A stretch of DNA of 35,188 nt from Thermoguttaceae bacterium (GTDB lineage Bacteria > Planctomycetota > Planctomycetia > Pirellulales > Thermoguttaceae): NCBI GenBank assembly GCA_017550965.1, contig JAFZNK010000175.1, positions 1 through 35,188 of the forward strand. Direction: 5' to 3'. Positions 20,176-25,957 of this stretch are shown in pieces. The translations under genes were made by a program, and so were the position numbers. Each line of letters opens with the position of its first letter. The stretch's first letter is position 1. The notes below the pieces were generated by a model. The model worked only from the letters and a program-made list of their open reading frames with translations. It searched no databases and was not told the DNA's origin.

Positions 20176-20544
20176 TTTTCATTCTTTTTTCAAGGGGACT
20201 TTTTGGCGTTTGGCTTCGCTGAGAGAACAGCGTAAAAGAACGCGATTTGCAACGTCGTTTGGGAGAATCTTGTCGCAGGGCGGCGATACTCGCCGCCTGG
20301 CGCTTGCGGCTCTTTTACGCGTAGCGACCAACGGGAGCGGCGTTTTATTTCCGCGCGGTAGCGCGAACCGCCTGTCCGGCGTCGGACCGCGCTTCGCGCG
20401 GGACGCTGTTTGAGAAGCGTGAAAAAAGCAGGATCGATCCTTGTTTTATCGCGCTTGCAAAATAAGCTCAAGCGTGTAAAATGACGGGCGTTTATCCCCA
20501 AAACTCAATTCCGTCTTTTCCCCAGGCGCCGACTGTAGACGACG

Positions 20545-21981
20545 ATGAAAAAACAGGCAGACTCTTCGCGACCTCAAGAAGTCGAACGCAAGAAAAAAAC
20601 GTTCGGGCGCGTCTACACGCCGAAAAAAATCGTCGATCTCATTCTCGACTTAGCCGACTACCGGGGCGAAAAGATCGTCGGAAAGCACGTCGTCGACAAC
20701 AGCTGCGGGGACGGCGCGTTTCTTGCGGAAATCGTGGAACGATACTGCAGGGCTTGCCCCGACAATCTCAAATCGAATCTCGAAACGTTCGTCCACGGAA
20801 TCGAAATCGACGACGAAGAGCGTCGGAAATGCCTCGCCAGGCTCGACGCGATCGCCGCGCGCTACGGAATCCCCGACGTTCGCTGGGACGTCGTTTGCGC
20901 CGACGCGACGCGGTTCAAGCGCTTCGACGCGAAGACGGACTACGTCTTCGGGAATCCGCCTTACGTTCGCGTGCATAATCTGGGCGCGTCGTTCGATCGC
21001 GTCAAAACGTTCAAGTTCGCGCGCGGGGGTATGACCGACCTGTATCTGGTCTTTTACGAAATCGGACTCCATATGCTCCGCCCCGGCGGGACGTTGGGAT
21101 ATGTCACGCCGAGTTCCTTCTTTAACAGTCTCGCCGGAGCGCCGTTAAGGGATTGTCTCGTTCGGGACAATCTGCTCGAAAAGCTAGTCGATCTGGGTCA
21201 TTATCAAGTCTTCAACGCGACGACGTACGCGACGATCGTCGTTCTCAAGAAAAATCGAACGCAGGAGACGACCGACGTCTACGAGTACGACGGAACGTTG
21301 AAACCGGTCGACGTTTTGCGACGCGACGACTTCTTTTTGAACGGCGCTTTTTACTTCTCCTCGCGGGCAAATCTGCAAACGTTAAAAGAAATCTTCGCGC
21401 TCGGAAAAGTCGGAACGAAATTCCGGGTGAAAAACGGATTCGCCACGCTGGCCGACTCTTTTTTCATCGGCGATTCGCTCGACTTCGAACATACGATTCC
21501 CGTCGTCAAAGCGTCGACAGGCAAGCGGACGCGCTGTCTGTTTCCCTACGTCGACGGACGCTTGATTCCTTACGAAGAGCTGTCGCAATCTCCCGAACTC
21601 GCGGCGTATTACGAAAAAAACGTCGATCGACTGAAGAAGCGAAGCCTCGAGAATCCGGACGCCTGGCACGGATTCGGTCGCTCGCAGGGAATCAACGACG
21701 TCGCCAAGTCCAAAGTCGCCGTCAATTCGCTGATCAGAAACGCCGACGATCTCAAATTGACGCCGGCGCCCCCCGGCACGGGCGTTTACGGCGGACTCTA
21801 CGTTCTTTCGGATCTGTCTTACGAAGAAATCGCGTCGCTCGCGCGGCGTCAAGAGTTCGGAGAATACGTCGCGCTGCTGAAAAAATACAAGAGCGGAGGA
21901 TATTACGCTTTTTCTTCAAAGGACTTAAAAGTCTATTTGGAATACGCTTACGCCAAACGCGAACAAACGCGGAGTCGGTAA
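20545..21981 (+). CDS. Solitary N6-adenine DNA methyltransferase (Eco57I-like fold)
   Basis: This is a SAM-dependent DNA adenine methyltransferase of 478 residues. RVYTPKKIVDLILDLA (about 22-37) is the PT-x-x-V-x-x motif X region. DNSCGDGAFL (51-60) is SAM-binding motif I, and GNPPY (136-140) is catalytic motif IV. The C-terminal 250 residues form a target-recognition region with EELSQSPELAAYYEKN and GRSQGINDVAKSKVAVNSL, as in type II adenine methylases. Motif order and length suggest the gamma class. No restriction endonuclease gene adjoins it: the next gene is a phosphorylase. It is therefore an orphan methyltransferase, or a protective or epigenetic enzyme. It is divergent from the hsd operon across a shared operator-rich region. 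There is no strong Shine-Dalgarno at 20545. Confidence 0.92.
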   Translation: MKKQADSSRPQEVERKKKTFGRVYTPKKIVDLILDLADYRGEKIVGKHVVDNSCGDGAFLAEIVERYCRACPDNLKSNLETFVHGIEIDDEERRKCLARLDAIAARYGIPDVRWDVVCADATRFKRFDAKTDYVFGNPPYVRVHNLGASFDRVKTFKFARGGMTDLYLVFYEIGLHMLRPGGTLGYVTPSSFFNSLAGAPLRDCLVRDNLLEKLVDLGHYQVFNATTYATIVVLKKNRTQETTDVYEYDGTLKPVDVLRRDDFFLNGAFYFSSRANLQTLKEIFALGKVGTKFRVKNGFATLADSFFIGDSLDFEHTIPVVKASTGKRTRCLFPYVDGRLIPYEELSQSPELAAYYEKNVDRLKKRSLENPDAWHGFGRSQGINDVAKSKVAVNSLIRNADDLKLTPAPPGTGVYGGLYVLSDLSYEEIASLARRQEFGEYVALLKKYKSGGYYAFSSKDLKVYLEYAYAKREQTRSR

Positions 21982-22015
21982 AGACCGGCCGACCGAACGT
22001 CCGCGAAAAAACCGC

Positions 22016-22043
22016 TTGAAAAAGCGAAACAAAAGCCGATAAT
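22016..22043 (+). promoter_or_regulatory. Predicted promoter of the phosphorylase operon
   Basis: TTGAAA (22016-22021) and GATAAT (22038-22043) are separated by 16 bases, 50 bases before the start codon at 22093. Confidence 0.6.
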
Positions 22044-22092
22044 TACAGACGACAACCTTTAACAACGTCAACCAACCGCCCAAGGAGCAATC

Positions 22093-22920
22093 ATGAGCGA
22101 ATTGACAGAATACGATAAAATTCAGGAAGCGGTCGCGGCCGTTCGCGAACGCTGGACGAAAAAAGCGGACGTCGGAATCGTGCTTGGCACCGGACTGGGC
22201 GCGCTTGCCGAAAGCATCGTCGCGGACGTCGTGATCCCTTATGAAGAACTCCCGCACTTCGCGCGCTCGACCGTCGAAACGCACGCGGGCAAGTTGATTC
22301 TCGGAACCCTCGAGGGAAAGACCGTCGTCGCCATGCAGGGGCGGTTCCACTACTACGAAGGGTATTCGCCTAAACAGATCACGTTCCCGATTCGCGTCAT
22401 GAAAGCGCTCGGCGCGGAAACGCTTGTCGTCTCCAACGCGTGCGGCGGCATGAACCCACAATTCAAGCCCGGCGACGTCATGCTCATCGAAGACCATATC
22501 AACATGCTCGGAATCAATCCGCTCATCGGCGTCAACGACGACCGACTCGGCCCGCGCTTCCCCGACATGTGCGAACCGTATTCGAAGGAGCTGATTGAAA
22601 AGGCGCGGCAGGTCGCGCTTGAAAACGGAATCATGACGCAAAAAGGCGTCTACGTCGCCGTTCCCGGCCCGAATCTGGAAACGCGCGCCGAATATCGGTT
22701 CTTCCGCGCGATCGGCGCCGACGTCGTGGGCATGTCGACGGTTCCGGAAGTGATCGTCGCGGTTCACGCGGGAATGAAAGTCCTCGGGTTCTCGATCATT
22801 ACCGACATGGGTCTGGCCGACGCGCTCGAGCCGGCGAATATCGCGCGCATTTTACAAAACGCGGCGGAAGCGGAGCCGAAGATGAACAAGATCATCTGCG
22901 GCGTGTTGAAGACACTCTAA
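22093..22920 (+). CDS. punA: Purine nucleoside phosphorylase (cytoplasmic)
   Basis: This enzyme cleaves purine (deoxy)nucleosides with phosphate to base plus (deoxy)ribose-1-phosphate, in purine salvage. It has 275 residues of the trimeric PNP family. Visible sites are the phosphate loop GTGLG (32-36), RFHYYEGY (84-91), SNACGGMN (114-121), PGPNLETRAE (191-200) with Glu196 equivalent to human Glu201, VGMSTVPEV (212-220), and FSIITD (233-238). Asp238 occupies the place of human Asn243, which contacts the purine. In human PNP, Asn to Asp at this position is known to allow adenosine, so 6-aminopurines may be used here. The ATG at 22093 has AAGGAG upstream. There is no signal peptide. A paralogue with a signal peptide follows after 30 bases. 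Confidence 0.95.
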   Translation: MSELTEYDKIQEAVAAVRERWTKKADVGIVLGTGLGALAESIVADVVIPYEELPHFARSTVETHAGKLILGTLEGKTVVAMQGRFHYYEGYSPKQITFPIRVMKALGAETLVVSNACGGMNPQFKPGDVMLIEDHINMLGINPLIGVNDDRLGPRFPDMCEPYSKELIEKARQVALENGIMTQKGVYVAVPGPNLETRAEYRFFRAIGADVVGMSTVPEVIVAVHAGMKVLGFSIITDMGLADALEPANIARILQNAAEAEPKMNKIICGVLKTL

Positions 22921-22950
22921 CTCCCCTCAAAAGCATTAAGGAGTCAATTC

Positions 22951-23871
22951 ATGCGCAACGCTGTTCTCTACGCCGCGTTATTCGCGTGCGCGTTCCTGTT
23001 TTACCCGGCGCAGGCTCCGTCTCGCGCGGACGAGCCTCAAAGCGCGAGCGTTGAAAAGTCCGAATACGACAGAGTCCGGGACGCCGTCGCGTTCATACGA
23101 ACGAAATGGGACAAAACGCCCTCGATTGGAATCGTGCTCGGCACGGGGCTTGGCGCGCTTGCCGACCAAATCGACGCGGACGTTACGATCCCCTACGGCG
23201 AAATCCCGCATTTCGCGACCTCGACGGTCAAGTCGCACAGCGGCGAACTCATTCTCGGAACCCTCGAAGGCAAGACGGTCGTCGCCATGAAAGGCCGGCT
23301 CCACTACTACGAGGGGTATTCGGTCAAGGAAATCACGTTTCCGATTCGCGTCATGCGCGAATTGGGAATTCAAACGCTGATCGTCTCGAACGCGTGCGGC
23401 GGGCTCAACCCGCAATATCAGCCGGGCGATATCATGATCATCGAAGACCATATCTCGTTCTTCATGCCCAATCCGCTCAACGGCGTCAACGACGAGCGGC
23501 TCGGAACCGGCATGGACATGCTCGAACCGTATTCGCGCGATCTGATCGCTCTGGCGCGGAAAGTCGCGCTTGAAGACGGCGTCGCCACGCAAAAGGGAGT
23601 CTACGTCGCCGTCCCCGGCCCGCAATTCGAAACGCGCGCCGAATATCGGCTTCTGCGCGGCGTCGGCGCGGACGTCGTGGGCATGTCGACGGTCCCCGAA
23701 GTCATGGTCGCGGTTCACGGAGGCGTAAAAGTCCTGGGCTTTTCGGTGATCACCGACATGGGGCTTCCGGACTCTCTGGAACCTTGCGATTTGGAGCGCG
23801 TCATTAAAACGGCGAACGACGCCGAACCTGTTCTTAGCAAACTTGTCCGCGACGTCGTAAAGGCAATGTGA
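22951..23871 (+). CDS. Purine nucleoside phosphorylase paralogue with signal peptide (predicted exported)
   Basis: This 306-residue paralogue of the 22093 product is about 30 residues longer at the N-terminus. The extension MRNAVLYAALFACAFLFYPA is a Sec-type signal peptide (basic Arg2, hydrophobic core, cleavage near AQA or SRA). From SEYDRVRDAVAFIRTKW onward it follows the first enzyme closely: GTGLG, RLHYYEGY, SNACGGLN, PGPQFETRAE, VGMSTVPEV and FSVITD, again with Asp in place of human Asn243. All active-site motifs are intact, so an active enzyme outside the inner membrane is expected. The start has AAGGAG upstream and lies 30 bases after the first gene; a secreted small-protein gene follows after 22 bases. 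The pair looks like a tandem duplication followed by gain of export. Confidence 0.93.
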   Translation: MRNAVLYAALFACAFLFYPAQAPSRADEPQSASVEKSEYDRVRDAVAFIRTKWDKTPSIGIVLGTGLGALADQIDADVTIPYGEIPHFATSTVKSHSGELILGTLEGKTVVAMKGRLHYYEGYSVKEITFPIRVMRELGIQTLIVSNACGGLNPQYQPGDIMIIEDHISFFMPNPLNGVNDERLGTGMDMLEPYSRDLIALARKVALEDGVATQKGVYVAVPGPQFETRAEYRLLRGVGADVVGMSTVPEVMVAVHGGVKVLGFSVITDMGLPDSLEPCDLERVIKTANDAEPVLSKLVRDVVKAM

Positions 23872-23893
23872 ACGAAATCAGGAGGAAAATCAA

Positions 23894-24394
23894 GTGACTT
23901 TGTTGAAACAATCGATCGTTTTAGCGGTTTTTCTTTCTTTGGCGTCGTTTGTCGCGAGCGCGCAAGTCGCGGTCGCGGAAGATCCGGAAGTCGCCGCCTT
24001 TAACAGGAAGCTCCCCGACCAGGAAGACTCCATGTTCTTTAACCGAACGCCCGAAGAGTACCGAAAGGCGATTTTAGCCGCGACAAACGAAGCGCAAGTC
24101 GACGCGTTCATCTGTCAGCAAATAGTGCAGGAAAAGCGCGAGGCGGGCGAAGACTTAACGGACTACGAATTCAACGATTACCTCGACACGCCGGAAGTTA
24201 GACTGGAACGACAGCGTCGCGCTCAGGAATGGATGAAAGAGCGCGAAAAGGCAAAGGCGAACGCCACGAAGCCGAATCTTAAAAAGATGCTCGTCGGACT
24301 TGGCGCGATCGTCGTTATCCTTCTGCTCGTCGCGGCGCTCGGAGGCAAGCGCAAGCCGGAATCGGAGTCGGTGCCGGACGAAAAAAAAGAATAG
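23894..24394 (+). CDS. Small exported, C-terminally anchored protein (paralogue A)
   Basis: This is a 166-residue protein of no recognised family. The GTG start at 23894 has AGGAGG upstream. A signal peptide covers about residues 1-23 (LLKQSIVLAVFLSLASFVASA). The middle is charged and helical (RTPEEYRKAILAATNEAQVDAFICQQI, then EFNDYLDTPEVRLERQRRAQEW). A C-terminal helix at about residues 130-149 (KMLVGLGAIVVILLLVAALGG) precedes a charged tail GKRKPESESVPDEKKE. Its paralogue is at 24820 and the 3' end of a third copy lies at 24644. It starts 22 bases after the exported phosphorylase and is probably in the same operon, so a periplasmic or membrane-surface role is likely. Confidence 0.82.
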   Translation: MTLLKQSIVLAVFLSLASFVASAQVAVAEDPEVAAFNRKLPDQEDSMFFNRTPEEYRKAILAATNEAQVDAFICQQIVQEKREAGEDLTDYEFNDYLDTPEVRLERQRRAQEWMKEREKAKANATKPNLKKMLVGLGAIVVILLLVAALGGKRKPESESVPDEKKE

Positions 24395-24447
24395 AAAACG
24401 GCGGAGCCGCGCAACGTAAAAGCGACGCGCCGCATGACGTCATAAAA
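24341..24447 (+). repeat. 107-base direct repeat, left copy (3' end of paralogue A)
   Basis: This covers the last 18 codons of the 23894 gene (GGAGGCAAGCGCAAGCCGGA onward) and 53 bases of downstream DNA to CGTCATAAAA. It is nearly identical to 24644-24750, with substitutions but no length difference. Confidence 0.9.
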
Positions 24448-24512
24448 AACTGGTTGAGAACTCGCGAAACCTTGGAATTTCTTGGAGTCTGAGAAAGTTT
24501 GCACAATCCTAA

Positions 24513-24544
24513 TTCTAAACAGGTCGAATTCGACCTGTTTAGAA
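24513..24544. repeat. Perfect 32-base palindrome
   Basis: The left arm is TTCTAAACAGGTCGAA and the right arm is its exact complement, with no loop. Outer ATCCT (24507-24511) and AGGAT (24551-24555) extend the symmetry after a gap. It lies in the spacer between the two direct repeats. Confidence 0.85.
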
Positions 24545-24643
24545 ACGGAGCAGGATTAAACGCTATTACAATGTCTCCAACGAAACGGATATCGGGCGTA
24601 AACGCGGTAGAAATTGTTACAAAATCAGGACGTTACAGAGCTT

Positions 24644-24697
24644 GGAGGCAAGCGCAAGCCGGAATCGGAATCGGCGACGGACGAAAAGAAAGAATAG
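24644..24697 (+). pseudogene. Fossil 3' end of a third paralogue
   Basis: Reading from 24644 gives GGKRKPESESATDEKKE and a TAG stop, against GGKRKPESESVPDEKKE and TAG at the end of the 23894 gene. The upstream sequence is not homologous and no start is linked. It is therefore the remaining tail of a lost copy, embedded in the right direct repeat (24644-24750). Confidence 0.85.
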
Positions 24698-24819
24698 GGA
24701 ACGGCGGAGCCGCGCAACGTAAAAGCGACGCGCCGCGCGACGTCATAAAACGAGAACGAGAAATCATAAAGGCGCCGTAACTGTTAAAAGGCGCCGCAAC
24801 CTACGATAAGGATAAAAAA

Positions 24820-25326
24820 ATGGCCATTTTGAAAAAAACGATCGTTTTGTCCGTCTTCATTTCCCTGGCGGCTTTTGTCGCGAGCGCAAACGGCGCGACG
24901 ACGCCGCTCGTTCAAGACGAATCGGCGGCGGTCGCGGAAAACGGCGGACCCAAAGCCGAGGCGACTTATACGAGAAAGGGCTTCGACGAATACCGAACCG
25001 AGATTTTTGCCGCGAAAAACGACGAAGAAATCGACGCTATCGTCCGCCAAATGCAGGTTCAGGAATATAACGAAATCCACGCCGACAAACTCACGACGGA
25101 CGAAAAGATCAAAGAGTATCTCGAAACGCCGGAAACCGCGGAACAACGTCGAGGCCTCGTGGAAAACTGGAAACAGACGCGCGAAACCCAAAAGAACGCG
25201 CCAAAGCCGGTCAATCCAAGACAAACGCAGGATATGTCGACGAAACTCGGTCGTCTGGCGGGCAGTCTTCTCGCTCTTGCGGCCGCGCTCTGGGGCTTCC
25301 GCAAAGTGAGAGCAAAGGCAAAATAG
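24820..25326 (+). CDS. Small exported, C-terminally anchored protein (paralogue B)
   Basis: This is a 168-residue paralogue of the 23894 product. The ATG at 24820 has AAGGA upstream. The signal peptide (ILKKTIVLSVFISLAAFVASA) is almost the same as in paralogue A. The middle aligns as GFDEYRTEIFAAKNDEEIDAIVRQ against RTPEEYRKAILAATNEAQVDAFICQ, and KIKEYLETPETAEQRRGLVENW against YEFNDYLDTPEVRLERQRRAQEW. The C-terminal helix (LAGSLLALAAALWGF) ends in the basic tail RKVRAKAK. The layout of hydrophobic helix then basic tail resembles sorted or tail-anchored proteins, but no PEP-CTERM motif is visible. Its function is unknown. About 430 bases separate it from paralogue A. Confidence 0.82.
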   Translation: MAILKKTIVLSVFISLAAFVASANGATTPLVQDESAAVAENGGPKAEATYTRKGFDEYRTEIFAAKNDEEIDAIVRQMQVQEYNEIHADKLTTDEKIKEYLETPETAEQRRGLVENWKQTRETQKNAPKPVNPRQTQDMSTKLGRLAGSLLALAAALWGFRKVRAKAK

Positions 25327-25435
25327 TCGAAAGAACCGCCAAACGCTCCGCGACGCCCTTTGACGCCGTCTCCGGCAAGACGAAGAGAAACGCGCAAACG
25401 CCGCCGAAATCGTCGAACGTTCTTGTTTTTCGCCC

Positions 25436-25463
25436 TTGTCAAATGGAAAAACGCGTCTATAAT
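25436..25463 (+). promoter_or_regulatory. Predicted sigma-70 promoter of infA
   Basis: TTGTCA (25436-25441) and a perfect TATAAT (25458-25463) are separated by 16 bases. The leader to infA is about 95 bases and contains a GGTTCG/CGAACC hairpin at about 25498-25524. Confidence 0.8.
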
Positions 25464-25564
25464 ATCCCGAAATACAAGTTGATAAGGGGAAAGGCCCGGT
25501 TCGAACGGAGCTTGAGTCCGAACCTTGGCCAAGTATAGTAGCGTTACGTTAAGGAGCAGTTTTT

Positions 25565-25804
25565 ATGGCGTCAGATCGAGAACAAAAGACGAAGGAAGAA
25601 GCGATTCAGCTTACCGGAGTCGTTACCGAAGAAGTTCGCGGCGCGTTTCGCGTCAAGATCGACGATATGGATCACACGGTGCTTTGCCGCCTCGCCGGCA
25701 AGATGCGCCAGTTCCGGATCCGCGTCGTTCCCGGCGACCGCGTTACCGTCGAAATCAGCGGTTACGACATGGATCGCGGACGGATCGTTTTCCGCGAACG
25801 TTAG
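25565..25804 (+). CDS. infA: Translation initiation factor IF-1
   Basis: IF-1 binds the ribosomal A site of the 30S subunit during initiation. The 79-residue protein is one S1-like OB fold with a short N-terminal extension (MASDREQKTKEEAI). Diagnostic text is GVVTEEVRGAFRVKIDDMDHTVLCRLAGKMR and IRVVPGDRVTVEISGYDMDRGRIVFRER, which follows the E. coli factor almost position by position (GKMR, IRI, GDKVTVE, GRIVFR). The ATG at 25565 has AAGGAG upstream. It is a single-gene unit with a strong promoter and terminator, unlike the ribosomal-protein operon setting seen in many bacteria. Confidence 0.98.
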   Translation: MASDREQKTKEEAIQLTGVVTEEVRGAFRVKIDDMDHTVLCRLAGKMRQFRIRVVPGDRVTVEISGYDMDRGRIVFRER

Positions 25805-25849
25805 TATTCAGACGCGGCGTCTTACGGCGCCGACCAAATTACGCTTGAC

Positions 25850-25892
25850 GCGTCGTGCTCTTTTTGTTAGAGTACGACGCGCTTTTGTTTTT
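25850..25892 (+). terminator. Rho-independent terminator after infA
   Basis: A 12-base stem with one G-T pair (GCGTCGTGCTCT / AGAGTACGACGC) has a 7-base loop and is followed by GCTTTTGTTTTT. A weak promoter candidate for the next gene overlaps it (TTGACG at 25845, TAGAGT at 25868). Confidence 0.85.
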
Positions 25893-25957
25893 AGGCGGGA
25901 ATCCCCCTGGAGCGAAAGCGCGCTCAAAAAGCGTTCAACGACAATAAGAGAACGACG

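Larger units (their letters stand above)
19895..20544. other. Divergent control region between hsdM and the solitary methyltransferase
   Basis: This 650-base gap without a convincing gene has a left half (19940-20210) that is AT-rich, with palindromic sites and a promoter. The right half (20210-20420) is GC-rich with several short perfect hairpins, including GGCGGCGA-TAC-TCGCCGCC at 20279-20297 and CCGCGC-TTC-GCGCGG at 20387-20401. The methyltransferase transcript from the promoter at 20093-20120 would have a leader of about 420 bases. Confidence 0.6.
24395..24819. other. Intergenic region with gene fossil and palindrome
   Basis: This 425-base gap contains the 3' part of the left direct repeat, a 196-base spacer (24448-24643) with the 32-base palindrome, and the right repeat copy carrying a gene fragment. 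I see no intact gene in it. Confidence 0.75.

Noticed and set aside
20210..20413. 67-codon open frame in the methyltransferase leader
   Set aside because: There is no ribosome binding site, its composition is Arg/Ala/Ser with hairpins beneath, and it has no recognisable motif. A leader peptide is not excluded but not supported.
24499..24780. 93-codon open frame across the 32-base palindrome and right direct repeat
   Set aside because: It reads the fossil gene tail in the wrong frame and has no ribosome binding site.
25497..25526. GGTTCGAAC resembling a tRNA T-arm
   Set aside because: No acceptor, D or anticodon arms fit around it. The segment is better read as a small hairpin in the infA leader.
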